From Marinobacterium alkalitolerans (GTDB lineage Bacteria > Pseudomonadota > Gammaproteobacteria > Pseudomonadales > Balneatricaceae), in assembly GCF_017776525.1 (NCBI RefSeq), contig NZ_JACVEW010000006.1, positions 62,001 to 126,000 of the forward strand: a stretch of DNA of 64,000 nt, read 5' to 3'. Below are positions 16,512-29,469 of this stretch, one piece after another. Every line of letters begins with the position of its first letter. Within the stretch, counting starts at the first letter, position 1. Made by a program: the position numbers and the translations under genes. The notes beneath the pieces are model-generated. The model made no database searches, was not told the origin of the DNA, and worked only from the letters and a program-made list of their open reading frames with translations.

Positions 16512-17528
16512 ATGAACCTGCTGCACCCCGCCGAAGCCGACTGGCAGAACGAAATGCGTCACCTGATCACCGATCCGAAAGAGTTGCTGGAACGGTTATC
16601 CCTGCCCCGGGACCTTCTGGCAGGCGCACTGGCAGGTCATCAAAGCTTTGCCCTGCGCGTGCCTCGCCCTTACCTGCAGCGCATTGAACCCGGCAATCCG
16701 CAGGACCCGCTGCTGCAACAGATTCTGCCACTGCAGCAGGAGATTCTGGCCGTGCCGGGGTTTGGCAAGGACCCGTTGGCCGAGGCCGACAGCAACACGC
16801 GCAGCGGCGTGATCCACAAGTACAAGGACCGTGTACTGCTGGTGCTCTCCGGCGCCTGCGCCATCAACTGCCGCTACTGCTTCCGGCGTCATTTTCCCTA
16901 TGGCGACAACCAGCTTGGCGGCGAACACTGGCAGGCCGCGCTGGACTATATCGCCCGCCATGAACAGGTCAGTGAAGTCATCTTTTCCGGTGGCGACCCT
17001 CTGGCGACTCCGGATACACGCCTGTCGCGGATGATCCACGACCTGGAACAGATCCCGCACCTGAAACGGCTGCGCATTCACTCACGCCTGCCGGTTGTCA
17101 TTCCGCAGCGTGTTACACCCGGCCTGATCGATACACTGTCGAGCACCCGTTTGACCTCCACACTGGTGTTGCATATCAACCATCCACAGGAGCTGGACGC
17201 CTCGGTGTTCGCAGCCCTGCAGCCGTTACGACGCGCCGGCATTACGCTGCTGAATCAGGCGGTGCTGCTGAAAGGGATCAATGACAGCCTTGCTGTTCAA
17301 AAAATACTCAACGAAACCCTGTTCAGCGAGGGTATACTCCCCTATTATCTGTTTGTTCTCGATGCGGTGGCCGGCGCTGCCCATTTCGACGTCAGTGATG
17401 ACGAGGCACGCCAACTGGTCGGGCAGCTGCAAACTGAACTGCCCGGTTATCTGGTGCCCAGACTGGCGCGAGAAATTCCGGGCCGGCCATCCAAGACTCT
17501 GCTGACGCCTGTCACGCCCGGAAGCTGA
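16512..17528 (+). CDS. epmB: EF-P beta-lysylation protein, lysine 2,3-aminomutase EpmB
   Basis: A 338 aa radical-SAM enzyme that converts alpha-lysine to (R)-beta-lysine for EF-P modification, using PLP and a 4Fe-4S cluster. The cluster motif is [13 protein letters not shown] (CxxxCxxC). The PLP lysine is in the [10 protein letters not shown] context near the C-terminus. The N-terminus [15 protein letters not shown] aligns by eye with the E. coli EpmB start, so I prefer the ATG at 16512 over 16464 or a TTG at 16437; no strong SD precedes any of them. It is divergent from efp. Confidence 0.93.
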   Translation: MNLLHPAEADWQNEMRHLITDPKELLERLSLPRDLLAGALAGHQSFALRVPRPYLQRIEPGNPQDPLLQQILPLQQEILAVPGFGKDPLAEADSNTRSGVIHKYKDRVLLVLSGACAINCRYCFRRHFPYGDNQLGGEHWQAALDYIARHEQVSEVIFSGGDPLATPDTRLSRMIHDLEQIPHLKRLRIHSRLPVVIPQRVTPGLIDTLSSTRLTSTLVLHINHPQELDASVFAALQPLRRAGITLLNQAVLLKGINDSLAVQKILNETLFSEGILPYYLFVLDAVAGAAHFDVSDDEARQLVGQLQTELPGYLVPRLAREIPGRPSKTLLTPVTPGS

Positions 17529-17604
17529 TTACTCAGCTCGGGTTCAGCCAACAGGTATCAGGCTGCCACCCTACAGTCGTCAGCCATAACGGATCAGGAA
17601 TTGC

Positions 17605-18138
17605 ATGAACATCAAGATGCTCCACTCTCGCAGCCCCCTCAAGCTTGGCGGTCTTGTCATCGCAACTACCCTGCTGGCCGCCTGTGCCCAGAAGCAACCT
17701 GAGCCGGTAGCCGTTGCGCCCAAACCCAAGCCCAAACCGAAGCCGGTCCTGATGATCAGTGAGCATGCGACCCAGGGCACCAGCGCCGCCCGGATCAACT
17801 TCACCAACGGCACCGGCAAGACTCTGCAGTACGTGATGTTCAAGACCTCTGCGTATACCGCCGACGGCAAGCCGGTGAACTCGAAGAAAAGCGGTCGCCG
17901 TAACGCCTGGCTGCGTGTGGCGGGCCCCTTCGCACCGGGTGAAGTCAGTGGCGACAAGGTATGGAAGAAGGTGTGGCAGCACCCCAATCTGGGCTGTTTC
18001 CGCATTGAAGGTGCCGAGTTGATCTTTGCTGATCAGAGCGTGGAGTATCACGGCGTGGACCGCATGGCACTGCTGAATAACAGCGCCCTGCTCAATACCG
18101 CCTGTGGCGGACGCGGCCTGAATACCGCGTCCCAGTAA
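17605..18138 (+). CDS. Uncharacterised lipoprotein with Lys-Pro linker
   Basis: A 177 aa predicted lipoprotein. The signal peptide ends in LLAAC (lipobox, Cys about 26). It is followed by a short KPKPKPKP spacer that would carry the domain away from the membrane. The mature domain (about 50-165) is mixed beta-like, with two further cysteines (NLGCFRIEG and NTACGGRG) that could pair. The sequence RINFTNGTGKTLQYVMF suggests a small beta-sandwich, but I do not recognise the family. CAGGA precedes the ATG. It ends 2 nt from the convergent DUF1820 gene. Confidence 0.7.
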   Translation: MNIKMLHSRSPLKLGGLVIATTLLAACAQKQPEPVAVAPKPKPKPKPVLMISEHATQGTSAARINFTNGTGKTLQYVMFKTSAYTADGKPVNSKKSGRRNAWLRVAGPFAPGEVSGDKVWKKVWQHPNLGCFRIEGAELIFADQSVEYHGVDRMALLNNSALLNTACGGRGLNTASQ

Positions 18139-18140
18139 GA

Positions 18141-18461
18141 TCAGCCTTTGCGCGGTGGCGTCACGGGGAAGGCCGCAACGGTCCCCTTGGCGTCACTGAT
18201 CTTGGATACCCCTTCGCGCTTGACCTCGTCGATGCGAATAATCGCCTGCATGGGGACAAAGCAGTTTTCCACATCGGCGAACTCCTGCTTCAGCTTCTCT
18301 TCGCTCGGATCCACCACCAGCTCGGACCGGTTCCCGAACACAAACCCCTCCAGCTGAATAAAGCCCCACATATCGCTCTGGTACACGTGGCGCACGTACA
18401 CTTCGTACACCTTATCCTGGTTCACAAAACTGACGCGATACAGACGCGGGTCATTGGCCAT
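18141..18461 (-). CDS. DUF1820 family protein
   Basis: A 106 aa soluble protein matching the DUF1820 family as I recall it, with LYRVSFVNQDKVYEVYVRHV near the start and GFIQLEGFVFGNRSE in the middle. Function unknown; the family is confined mostly to Pseudomonas-like gammaproteobacteria. The frame runs to 18536, but the ATG at 18461 (MANDPRLYRV) is the usual family start and has GGGAG upstream. The C-terminus is basic (PPRKG). Confidence 0.85.
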   Translation of the reverse strand: MANDPRLYRVSFVNQDKVYEVYVRHVYQSDMWGFIQLEGFVFGNRSELVVDPSEEKLKQEFADVENCFVPMQAIIRIDEVKREGVSKISDAKGTVAAFPVTPPRKG

Positions 18462-18574
18462 CGCACTGAGTCTCCCACTGAACTTGATGTCAGCATGGAA
18501 TATGGGGCCTTTGCAGCAGAAAACAAGACTGCACATTTTTTAACCAGTTTCTAGCCTATCCATGAGGCCTTGGG

Positions 18575-18580
18575 TATAAT
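18575..18580 (+). promoter_or_regulatory. miaB: -10 element upstream of miaB
   Basis: A perfect TATAAT lies 54 nt before the miaB ATG; no strong -35 stands at the right distance. Confidence 0.45.
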
Positions 18581-18634
18581 TTCGCTCCTCTTGAATTCCG
18601 CACCCTTTTCTATTCCTCAGTACACAGGTGATTC

Positions 18635-19978
18635 ATGGCGAAAAAGCTGTTTATCAAGACACATGGTTGTCAGATGAACGAATACGACTCCTCCCGCATG
18701 GCCGACCTGCTCGGCGAGAGTCATGCACTGGAGTTGACGGACAACCCGGAAGATGCGGATGTCCTGTTGCTGAACACCTGTTCCATCCGTGAAAAGGCCC
18801 AGGAAAAGGTGTTTCACCAGCTCGGTCGCTGGCGCAAGCTGAAAGAAGAGAAGCCGGACCTGATGATCGGTGTCGGCGGCTGCGTTGCGTCTCAGGAAGG
18901 TGAGGCGATCCGTGATCGTGCACCTTACGTGGATATGATTTTCGGCCCTCAGACCCTGCACCGTCTGCCGGAGATGATCAGCGAGAGCCGCAATGGCAGC
19001 GTTGGCATTGTTGATGTCAGCTTCCCCGAGATCGAGAAGTTCGACCACCTGCCCGCGCCCAAGGTCGAAGGTGCCGAAGCCTTTGTTTCCGTGATGGAAG
19101 GCTGCAGCAAGTACTGCACGTTCTGCGTTGTCCCCTACACCCGTGGCGAGGAAGTGAGCCGCCCGCTGGACGATGTCCTGACCGAGTGCGTTGAACTGGC
19201 CGAACAGGGCGTGCGTGAAGTAAATCTGCTGGGTCAGAACGTGAACGCCTACCGCGGTGCCACCCATGATGGCGACCATGCCGACCTGGCCGAGCTGATC
19301 CGCTGCGTCGCTGCCATCGACGGCATCGACCGTATCCGCTTCACCACTTCACACCCGGTGGAGTTCAGCGACAGCCTGATCGATGTCTACGCCGAGGTTC
19401 CGGAGCTGGTCAGCCATCTGCACCTGCCGGTACAGAGCGGCTCCGATCGAATTCTGATGGCGATGAAACGTGGCCACACCGCGCTGGAGTACAAGTCCAA
19501 GCTGCGCCGCATCAAGAAACTGCGCCCGGACATCAGCTTCTCCTCCGACTTCATTATCGGCTTCCCCAATGAAACCGATGCCGATTTCGAGGCCACCATG
19601 AACCTGATCGCCGATATCGGCTTCGACACCTCGTTCAGCTTTATCTACAGCCGTCGCCCGGGTACGCCCGCCGCCGACCTGCCGGATAACGTCGACGAGG
19701 AAACCAAGAAGCAGCGTCTGAAGATTCTGCAGGACCGCATCACGGCCCAGGCCTTCCAGATCAGCCGCCGCATGGTTGGCACCACCCAGCGCATTCTGGT
19801 CAACGGCTATTCCAAGAAGGATCCGGGCCAGCTGTCCGGTCGCACCGAGAATAACCGTGTCGTCAACTTCCGCTGTGATAATCCGGACCTGATCGGTCAC
19901 TTCGCCGATGTGCGTATTGTCGACGCCTATGCCAACTCACTGCTCGGCGAACTGATCAGTTCCGAGCTTGATGCCTGA
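18635..19978 (+). CDS. miaB: tRNA-2-methylthio-N6-dimethylallyladenosine synthase
   Basis: A 447 aa methylthiotransferase that adds a methylthio group to isopentenyl-adenosine 37 of tRNAs reading UNN codons. The N-terminal MTTase domain binds a 4Fe-4S cluster through Cys in [19 protein letters not shown] and GGCVASQEG. The radical-SAM core has [19 protein letters not shown] (CxxxCxxC). A TRAM domain ends the protein (from about 380). It opens the classical miaB-ybeZ-ybeY-corC-lnt operon. Confidence 0.97.
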   Translation: MAKKLFIKTHGCQMNEYDSSRMADLLGESHALELTDNPEDADVLLLNTCSIREKAQEKVFHQLGRWRKLKEEKPDLMIGVGGCVASQEGEAIRDRAPYVDMIFGPQTLHRLPEMISESRNGSVGIVDVSFPEIEKFDHLPAPKVEGAEAFVSVMEGCSKYCTFCVVPYTRGEEVSRPLDDVLTECVELAEQGVREVNLLGQNVNAYRGATHDGDHADLAELIRCVAAIDGIDRIRFTTSHPVEFSDSLIDVYAEVPELVSHLHLPVQSGSDRILMAMKRGHTALEYKSKLRRIKKLRPDISFSSDFIIGFPNETDADFEATMNLIADIGFDTSFSFIYSRRPGTPAADLPDNVDEETKKQRLKILQDRITAQAFQISRRMVGTTQRILVNGYSKKDPGQLSGRTENNRVVNFRCDNPDLIGHFADVRIVDAYANSLLGELISSELDA

Positions 19979-20000
19979 ACGCCCCCGACAGGAGAGCCTT

Positions 20001-21008
20001 TTGACCTCACAACAGTCCACCACACTGGTACTGGAACCCAACAACCCGGCAGCCCTGCTGAGCCTGACCGGGCAGTTTGACGCCCACCTCAAGCTGCTGG
20101 AAGAACGCACCGGCGTCCAGATCCGCAACCGTGGCAACCGCTTCCAGCTGCTGGGCAACGACACGGCAACCCGCGCCATGGCACGCCTGCTGGAGCAGCT
20201 CTACCAACAGGCACTGGGCGGTGACAGCCTGAGCCCGGAAGAGATCCACCTGCAACTGCAGGATGCCGGTATCGAGCAGCCGCCCAAGCCGAAGGACAAG
20301 GCGCAGACCGAAGAAGACAAGCGGCACGCCATCCGGACTCGAAAACTGCTGATCAAGCCGCGCGCCGGCAAGCAGCAGGAGTACGTGCACCAGATCCGCA
20401 CCCACGACATCAACTTCGGCATCGGTCCGGCCGGTACCGGCAAGACCTATCTGGCCGTTGCCTGTGCGGTTGAGGCACTGGAGCGGGAAGAGGTCAGCCG
20501 TATCCTGCTGGTACGCCCGGCCGTGGAAGCGGGCGAGAAGCTCGGCTTTCTGCCGGGGGACCTGAGTCAGAAGGTCGACCCCTACCTGCGCCCGCTATAC
20601 GATGCCCTCTATGAGATGCTCGGCTTTGAGCGCGTTGCCAAGCTGATCGAGCGCAACGTGATCGAAGTGGCTCCGCTGGCCTACATGCGTGGCCGCACGC
20701 TGAACGGCTCGTTCGTGATTCTGGACGAAAGCCAGAACACGACCCGTGAGCAGATGAAAATGTTCCTCACCCGTATCGGGTTTGGCTCTACCGCCGTCAT
20801 TACCGGCGACCAGACCCAGATCGACCTGCCCAAGGGCACCCGCTCGGGCCTGCTGCACGCGATGGACGTGCTGGGCGACGTGAAGGAAATCGGCTTTACC
20901 CGCTTTGGCTCCAAAGACGTGGTGCGCCACCCTCTGGTGCAGCATATCGTGGAAGCCTATGAGCGCCACGAAGAGGCCCTGAAGGGCGATGAAGGAGAGT
21001 CCCGATGA
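20001..21008 (+). CDS. ybeZ: PhoH-like ATPase YbeZ
   Basis: A 335 aa P-loop ATPase associated with the rRNA-processing factor YbeY. An N-terminal KH-like segment (about 1-110) precedes the PhoH domain with Walker [14 protein letters not shown] and Walker [11 protein letters not shown]. The start is uncertain: an ATG at 19971 overlaps the end of miaB, but the TTG at 20001 has GGAG at 6 nt and is preferred. The stop overlaps the ybeY start as ATGA. Confidence 0.92.
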   Translation: MTSQQSTTLVLEPNNPAALLSLTGQFDAHLKLLEERTGVQIRNRGNRFQLLGNDTATRAMARLLEQLYQQALGGDSLSPEEIHLQLQDAGIEQPPKPKDKAQTEEDKRHAIRTRKLLIKPRAGKQQEYVHQIRTHDINFGIGPAGTGKTYLAVACAVEALEREEVSRILLVRPAVEAGEKLGFLPGDLSQKVDPYLRPLYDALYEMLGFERVAKLIERNVIEVAPLAYMRGRTLNGSFVILDESQNTTREQMKMFLTRIGFGSTAVITGDQTQIDLPKGTRSGLLHAMDVLGDVKEIGFTRFGSKDVVRHPLVQHIVEAYERHEEALKGDEGESR

Positions 21009-21457
21009 GTATCAGCGTCGACGTCCAGTACGCCGTTGAAGCACAGGACCTGCCGAGCGAGCACGACTTTCTGCGCTGGGTGGAAAGCGTCCTGCAGGAC
21101 CGGGGCGTACAGGGTGAAATCTGTATTCGCATTGTCAGTCCTGAAGAGAGCCAGGCGCTCAACGCCGAGTACCGTGGCAAGGACAAACCCACCAACGTAC
21201 TGTCATTTCCGTTTGAGGTACCGCCCGGCGTCCCCGTCACCCTGCTGGGCGATCTGGTGATCTGTGCCGATGTGGTGGCCGATGAGGCCCGAGAGCAGAG
21301 CAAAGCCGTTGCAGATCATTGGGCACACATGGTCGTTCACGGAACCTTGCATCTGCTCGGATTCGATCATATAAATGATGACGAAGCCGAAGAGATGGAA
21401 GCGCTGGAGCGCACCCTTCTTGCCCGGCTTGGCATTGCCGACCCCTATTCCGTTTAG
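21005..21457 (+). CDS. ybeY: Endoribonuclease YbeY
   Basis: A 150 aa single-domain zinc endoribonuclease for 16S rRNA 3' maturation and ribosome quality control. The metal site is [13 protein letters not shown] (HGxLHLxGxDH), and [13 protein letters not shown] is the other conserved block. It is coupled to ybeZ by a 4-nt overlap. Confidence 0.96.
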   Translation: MSISVDVQYAVEAQDLPSEHDFLRWVESVLQDRGVQGEICIRIVSPEESQALNAEYRGKDKPTNVLSFPFEVPPGVPVTLLGDLVICADVVADEAREQSKAVADHWAHMVVHGTLHLLGFDHINDDEAEEMEALERTLLARLGIADPYSV

Positions 21458-21466
21458 AGGACCCCT

Positions 21467-22303
21467 ATGAGCGAAGACCGATCGGGTGGCACGTCGAAGA
21501 CCTGGCTGGACAAATTGACCCAGGCCTTCTCCGACGAACCCCGCAGTCTTGAGGATGTGCGCGACATTCTGTTGCAGGCCAACGAATCCGGCATCCTCGA
21601 CAACGATGCACACGGCATCATCGAAGGCGCCCTGCAGGTCACTGAAATGCAGGTGCGTGACGTGATGATTCCCCGCTCGCAGATGACCATGGTTCAGGTG
21701 AACCAGACACCGCGCGAGTTCCTGCCCGTGATCATCTCCAGCGCCCACTCCCGCTTCCCCGTGTGCGGCGAGAATCCCGACGAGGTGCTCGGCATCCTGC
21801 TCGCCAAGGACCTCCTGCCCTACATGCTGGAAGGCACCCTGGATCAGTTTGATATCCGCCAGTGCCTGCGCAAGGCCACGTTCATTCCCGAGAGCAAGCG
21901 CCTGAACGTGCTGCTGAATGAATTCCGTGGTACCCGCAACCACATGGCGATCGTGGTAGACGAATACGGCGGCATCGCCGGCTTGATCACCATCGAGGAC
22001 GTGCTGGAGCAGATCGTGGGCGAGATCGAAGACGAGCATGATGCCGATGATGACGACGGCAATATTCGCCCCTTCGATGACAACGGCTATCTGGTCAAGG
22101 CCCTCACGCCCATTGATGACTTCAACGACTATTTCGAGGCCCGCTTCTCGGACGAAGGATTCGATACCATCGGGGGCATCGTGACGCAACACTTCGGCCA
22201 CCTGCCAGCCAAGGACGAGCAGATCGACATTGACGGCTTTACCTTCAAGGTACTGGCCGCCGATAACCGCCGCCTTCGTCTGTTGCAGGTGACGCGGCGC
22301 TGA
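21467..22303 (+). CDS. corC: CorC/YbeX CBS-domain protein
   Basis: A 278 aa cytoplasmic protein with a CBS pair ([11 protein letters not shown] to about 200, including [20 protein letters not shown]) and a C-terminal CorC_HlyC domain ([19 protein letters not shown]). It lacks the DUF21 membrane domain. The family has been linked to magnesium/cobalt efflux and, through its operon, to ribosome maturation. The acidic stretch [10 protein letters not shown] separates the two parts. The lnt GTG follows 2 nt after its stop. Confidence 0.94.
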   Translation: MSEDRSGGTSKTWLDKLTQAFSDEPRSLEDVRDILLQANESGILDNDAHGIIEGALQVTEMQVRDVMIPRSQMTMVQVNQTPREFLPVIISSAHSRFPVCGENPDEVLGILLAKDLLPYMLEGTLDQFDIRQCLRKATFIPESKRLNVLLNEFRGTRNHMAIVVDEYGGIAGLITIEDVLEQIVGEIEDEHDADDDDGNIRPFDDNGYLVKALTPIDDFNDYFEARFSDEGFDTIGGIVTQHFGHLPAKDEQIDIDGFTFKVLAADNRRLRLLQVTRR

Positions 22304-22305
22304 CC

Positions 22306-23805
22306 GTGCAGCCTTCCCGCAAGCGCTCCCTGCCGCCTGCACTTCAGGCTCTGCTGGCTCTGGCCGGCGGGGCCAGCATTACACTGTCACTGGCGCCCTT
22401 TAATATCTGGCCACTGGTCCTGCTGGGCCCTGCCCTGCTGTACTGTCTGCAGCGTCACCAGACCCTGCGCGCAGCCAGCTGGACCGGCTGGCTGTTCGGG
22501 CTCGGCTTCTGGGGTGCCGGCATCTCCTGGGTCTATGTCAGTATCGAACGCTACGGTGGCGCGCCCCCCTGGCTTGCAGGCGGCCTGACGCTGGCCTTTG
22601 TGGCCGCGCTGGCACTGCTGTTCGCCCTGCAGGGGGCTCTCTTTGCGCGCATTGCCGCCAGTGCCCGGCACCGCTGGCTGATTTTCACCCTGTGCTGGCT
22701 GGGTTTTGAATGGTTGCGCAGCTGGTTCCTGACCGGCTTCCCCTGGCTCTACCTGGGCTACGCCTGGCTGGATACGCCCCTGCAGCGCTGGGCACCTCTG
22801 GGCGGCGTCTGGGGCCTGTCACTGCTGAGCCTGTTGCTTTCCATGGGCCTGGCGCGCCTGCTCGCTGACCGTCATCTGACGACCGCACTGCCCGGACTCG
22901 CACTGGCCGCGGCCGCCTGGCTTCTGCCCACTCAATGGACAAGTCCCAAGGCGGGTGATGCACTGGATACGGTGCTGATTCAACCCAATATTCCGCAGCT
23001 GGCCAAATGGCAGCCGGACAATCTGGACGGCATTCTGCGCCAGCAGATCGCCCAAAGCGCTGCATATGCTGAGGTCGACCTGATTGTCTGGCCGGAAACC
23101 GCGATCCCCGCCACTTTCAACCGGGCGGCCCCGCGCATGACCCCTTTCCTCAACTGGCTGGAACAAGAGGGCATCTCGCTGATCACCGGCTTCCCCTATG
23201 CCGAAGCCGCACCCGAACGTCCCGGCGGTCAGCGTTTTCACAACAGCCTGGGGCTGTTTGGCACCGGGCAGGACCTTTACCACAAGCAGCGGCTGGTTCC
23301 CTTCGGGGAATACGTCCCCTTTGAGGCCCAGTTACGCGGCTTGATCGCATTTTTTGACCTGCCCATGTCCAGCTTCAGTCTGCCGACCGAACACACCGGC
23401 AACATGCAGCTGGGCAACCGGCAGATCGCACCGGCCATCTGCTATGAGATCGCTTATCCACAGCTGGTGTCGGCGCTGAGTCGTGACGCGGATGTGATCT
23501 TGACGGTATCGAACGATACCTGGTTTGGCCGTTCCATCGCCCCGGACCAGCATCTGCAGATCGCCCGCATGCGGGCACTGGAAAACGGACGCTGGGTTAT
23601 TCGGGCCACCAATAACGGTGTGACCGCTTTTATAACACCCACCGGGAAACTGGCCAGCCAGGCACCGCTGGACCAGCAGGCCGAGCTGAGAGCCACCGTA
23701 ACCATGATGTCGGGCCAGACCCCCTGGCAGCAGTTCGGGGTCTGGCCGCTGGCGGCAATAGGCGTACTGCTGGGCTTATTCGCTCTGCGGCGACCAGGGG
23801 CGTGA
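22306..23805 (+). CDS. lnt: Apolipoprotein N-acyltransferase
   Basis: A 499 aa inner-membrane enzyme that N-acylates the lipobox Cys of apolipoproteins, the last step of lipoprotein maturation. About six N-terminal helices precede a periplasmic nitrilase-like domain. The catalytic triad is visible: Glu in VWPETAIPATF, Lys in LYHKQRLVPFGEYVPF, Cys in APAICYEIAYP. The start is a GTG. The last 30 nt overlap the 3' end of the convergent ybeL-like gene. Confidence 0.96.
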   Translation: MQPSRKRSLPPALQALLALAGGASITLSLAPFNIWPLVLLGPALLYCLQRHQTLRAASWTGWLFGLGFWGAGISWVYVSIERYGGAPPWLAGGLTLAFVAALALLFALQGALFARIAASARHRWLIFTLCWLGFEWLRSWFLTGFPWLYLGYAWLDTPLQRWAPLGGVWGLSLLSLLLSMGLARLLADRHLTTALPGLALAAAAWLLPTQWTSPKAGDALDTVLIQPNIPQLAKWQPDNLDGILRQQIAQSAAYAEVDLIVWPETAIPATFNRAAPRMTPFLNWLEQEGISLITGFPYAEAAPERPGGQRFHNSLGLFGTGQDLYHKQRLVPFGEYVPFEAQLRGLIAFFDLPMSSFSLPTEHTGNMQLGNRQIAPAICYEIAYPQLVSALSRDADVILTVSNDTWFGRSIAPDQHLQIARMRALENGRWVIRATNNGVTAFITPTGKLASQAPLDQQAELRATVTMMSGQTPWQQFGVWPLAAIGVLLGLFALRRPGA

Positions 23806-24327
23806 GATGCGCTCGAAGACGACGGCACCACACTCTTCACAGGGCTGAATACGGTCTGTAGCGCTCAGCCGCTGGGTATGGCCACACTGCAGGCAACGCA
23901 GCGTACCGGGCGCACTCACTTCCCCGGCCAGGTACTGGTCTTCACCATGTGCAAGCTGCTCACGCAGCAGTTCATGCTGAATCCGGGTCTTGTCCGCCAG
24001 GTCGAGCAGGCTCTGCTTGATCCTGTGCTCCAGAATATCCAGATCAAAATGCAGCCAGGCCGCCAGCCCCTCGCCCGTGCCATGCGCATAGTATCCCAGC
24101 TGTTTGAGATCGCGCCTGAGATAGGCCTTGAGCAGCTCCACCTCGTCACGGGTCACCTCCTCGGCTGCCAGTTCAACTTCGGCCGCTTCCTCGATCTGCT
24201 TCTGCAGGTATTCCCAGCTCACTTCGCCCGCCTCATCCAGACGCTTGCGCAGCCGTTCCAGCACGCGATCATAGGCTGCCGGAGCCTTGGTGGAATGCTG
24301 CGGGGTGTGCGGATCTTGTGTACTCAT
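23776..24327 (-). CDS. ybeL: Zinc-ribbon protein, DUF1451/YbeL family
   Basis: A 183 aa soluble protein. The long helical, acidic N-terminal part (about 20-140) is followed by a zinc ribbon with CLQCGH and CEECGA. Function unknown. E. coli ybeL is likewise divergent from leuS, which supports the assignment. The frame runs to 24498, but the ATG at 24327 (MSTQDPHTPQH) is the natural start. A leftward -10 TATACT at 24384-24379 is a possible promoter. It overlaps lnt tail to tail by 30 nt. Confidence 0.85.
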   Translation of the reverse strand: MSTQDPHTPQHSTKAPAAYDRVLERLRKRLDEAGEVSWEYLQKQIEEAAEVELAAEEVTRDEVELLKAYLRRDLKQLGYYAHGTGEGLAAWLHFDLDILEHRIKQSLLDLADKTRIQHELLREQLAHGEDQYLAGEVSAPGTLRCLQCGHTQRLSATDRIQPCEECGAVVFERISRPWSPQSE

Positions 24328-27229
<2,902 letters not shown>

Positions 27230-27240
27230 GGAGAACCGCC

Positions 27241-27744
27241 ATGACAAAGCGCCTGACCCTGCCGCTGGCTCTGCTGGGCATGACCCTGCTGCTGAGCGCC
27301 TGCGGCTTCAAGCTGCGTGGCATGATGGACGTGCCCGATGCCCTGCGTCAGGTGCAGCTGGAGGTCGCATCGCCCAACAGCCAGATCGAGGACGAACTGC
27401 GCCGGGCGCTGGCAGCCAACCGCATTGCGTTGACGGGCGATGCCCGTTACCGCCTGACGTTGCTGCGGGAGCGTCACTCCCGCCGTTCGGCTACCCTGAC
27501 CGGTAATGCCGATGTGGCCGAATACGAGCTGCGCTCGGAAGCCTGGTTCAGCGTGATCGACCGGGAGCAGGATAACCAGCCGGTTATCGATGCACGCCGT
27601 GTAATGCTGGAACGGGTCTATTCCAACGATCCCGACAACATTACGGCCAGCGGCTCGCAGGAAAGCCTGATCCGTCAGCAGATGCAGCAGGATTTGGCCC
27701 AACAGATCCTGCGCCAGTTCCTGAGTATCCGCAGCGGCTCATGA
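27241..27744 (+). CDS. lptE: LPS-assembly lipoprotein LptE
   Basis: A 167 aa outer-membrane lipoprotein that plugs the LptD barrel for LPS export. The signal peptide ends with LLLSACGFKLRG, the lipobox followed by the family-typical GFxLRG. The body has the alternating beta pattern of LptE. It sits between leuS and holA as in E. coli and overlaps holA by 4 nt (ATGA). Confidence 0.93.
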   Translation: MTKRLTLPLALLGMTLLLSACGFKLRGMMDVPDALRQVQLEVASPNSQIEDELRRALAANRIALTGDARYRLTLLRERHSRRSATLTGNADVAEYELRSEAWFSVIDREQDNQPVIDARRVMLERVYSNDPDNITASGSQESLIRQQMQQDLAQQILRQFLSIRSGS

Positions 27745-28781
27745 AAACACGCGCCGATCAGCTCGATGCGCAACTGAAACGGCTCTCACCGGTCCCGCCC
27801 GTCTTCATGGTGACCGGTGACGAACCTCTGCAGCATGCAGAAAGCTGCGACAAGATCAGGCAGTACCTGCGCAATGACGGTTTCACCGAGCGTGAAGTGA
27901 TGCACGTGGATGCCGGCTTCGCCTGGGAGTCGCTGCTGGAGAGTGCCAACGCCCTGTCACTCTTTGCCGAGCGCAAGATCATCGAGTTGCGACTGGGCAG
28001 CCAAAAGCTGGACAAGAAAGCCAGCGGCCTGCTGCAGCGCTACCTTGAAAACCCGGCCCCCGACAACGCCCTGCTCATCATGGCCGATCGCCTGGATGCC
28101 GGTGCCAAGAAAAGCGCCTGGTTCAAGCAGGTGGAGAAGTGCGGTCTGGTGGTCGAGATCTGGCCCATCGATCTGGACCAGCTGCCCGGCTGGGTCGCAC
28201 ACCGTGCCCGCCTGCTGGGCCTGGAACTCACCCCGGATGCGACTCAATTACTGACGGCACGCATCGAAGGCAACCTGCTGGCAGCACGCCAGGAGCTGGA
28301 CAAGCTCAGCCTGCTGTATCCCAGCCAGACGATCGATGCCGAGCAGGTGATTGAAGCGGTCGCCGACAGCTCCCGTTTTGATATCTTCGCCCTGTCGGAC
28401 GCGGTACTGCAGGGAGACCCGGCGCGCTGTCAGAAAATCCTGCTGGTCCTGAAACAGGAAGGTGTGGAATCTACGCTCGTACTCTGGGCTCTGAGCCGGG
28501 AAATTCGCACCCTGCTGAACGTACAGCGCGGGCTGGCCAACGGCGTGGCCTATGACACCCTGTGCCAGCGAGAAAAAATCTGGGGCAAGCGCAAGGGCAT
28601 GGTGCGCAAGGCCAGCCAGAAAATCCCGGCGCAGCAGCTCGAATCACTGCTGGGCCTCTGTCATGATGCGGATCAGGCGATCAAGGGACAGCTCAAAACG
28701 GACCCTTGGCTACTGCTCTCCATGCTGAGCCTGGAGCTCTGCGGTTGCCACCTGAACCTGCCCAGACCGGTACATGGATAA
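27741..28781 (+). CDS. holA: DNA polymerase III delta subunit
   Basis: A 346 aa clamp-loader wrench subunit that opens the beta clamp. The N-terminal domain shows VFMVTGDEPLQHAES and SLFAERKIIELRL (clamp-binding segment), followed by ALLIMADRLDAGAKKSAWF. The C-terminal collar is helical. The length is that of E. coli HolA (343). Start overlaps lptE; the next gene starts inside its 3' end. Confidence 0.95.
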   Translation: MKTRADQLDAQLKRLSPVPPVFMVTGDEPLQHAESCDKIRQYLRNDGFTEREVMHVDAGFAWESLLESANALSLFAERKIIELRLGSQKLDKKASGLLQRYLENPAPDNALLIMADRLDAGAKKSAWFKQVEKCGLVVEIWPIDLDQLPGWVAHRARLLGLELTPDATQLLTARIEGNLLAARQELDKLSLLYPSQTIDAEQVIEAVADSSRFDIFALSDAVLQGDPARCQKILLVLKQEGVESTLVLWALSREIRTLLNVQRGLANGVAYDTLCQREKIWGKRKGMVRKASQKIPAQQLESLLGLCHDADQAIKGQLKTDPWLLLSMLSLELCGCHLNLPRPVHG

Positions 28782-29112
28782 GCGCATGCGACACTGCCTG
28801 CCTTTGCTGACAGCCCTGATGTTGACCTCATTGCTTGCCGGCTGTGGCGAGACACCGCCTGAGCGCCTCAAGGCCGGTGATGCACTGTATGATTATTACT
28901 GTATCGACTGCCACACGAAGAAAGGGCTGGGACCCTTCCTGGAAAACCATCCGGCAGGCAAGGATGCTCTGGCACCTTACGAGATCGTACTGATGGTCAA
29001 GCACGGATACGATCTGGGCCATACAGGGATGCCCAGCTTTCCTCAGCTGAGCGACGAGCAGGCCGACGCGGTGGCCCAGTTCATTTACGACCGTCGGCCA
29101 CGCCAGCCCTGA
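28774..29112 (+). CDS. Small cytochrome c lipoprotein
   Basis: A 112 aa protein with a signal peptide ending in LLAGCG (lipobox). It carries one haem-c site, CIDCH (about 46-50), and a distal Met candidate in HTGMPSFPQLSDEQ, the usual class I cytochrome c arrangement. It would be a periplasm-facing, membrane-tethered electron carrier; its partners are not encoded nearby. The start could be the ATG at 28774 (overlapping holA by 8 nt) or at 28786. Confidence 0.85.
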   Translation: MDKRMRHCLPLLTALMLTSLLAGCGETPPERLKAGDALYDYYCIDCHTKKGLGPFLENHPAGKDALAPYEIVLMVKHGYDLGHTGMPSFPQLSDEQADAVAQFIYDRRPRQP

Positions 29113-29118
29113 CCGGGA

Positions 29119-29469
29119 TCAGCTCAGCTGGGCCCGGATCTGCTCCAGCAGGACCTGCTCCTGTCCGGCACGAATCAGCGCCTCAACCTCAGGCGCCGGC
29201 AAGGGGACAACACTCACCAGAGCCCGCGCCGGCAACTCAAGGTCAGCTTCAAGCGAGGGCTCCAGACGGTCACACAGCAACACCAGCGGCAACCGCTGGC
29301 TCTCCAGCTGAGCCACATTGACGCGCTGCGCCTCTTCGCTGCGAATCAGCAGGCTCTGCCCTTCGCTGGTCACCGCCATCAGTTCACGGATTACGCCAAC
29401 CTCATTGGGTTGATTGGAGATGCGCGTCAAAAGCAGTGCGTGCAGCATGCGCAGCGGCGTGTCAGCCAT
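29119..29469 (-). CDS. Uncharacterised small protein coupled to trmL
   Basis: A 116 aa soluble protein with no signal, no cysteine except one in LLCDRLEP, and many Leu, Glu and Arg residues. I do not recognise the family. Its ATG overlaps the trmL stop (TGATG), so the two are translated together, and its codon use looks like its neighbours'. It might serve tRNA modification, but coupling alone does not prove it. It is convergent with the cytochrome gene, 6 nt apart. Confidence 0.65.
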   Translation of the reverse strand: MADTPLRMLHALLLTRISNQPNEVGVIRELMAVTSEGQSLLIRSEEAQRVNVAQLESQRLPLVLLCDRLEPSLEADLELPARALVSVVPLPAPEVEALIRAGQEQVLLEQIRAQLS

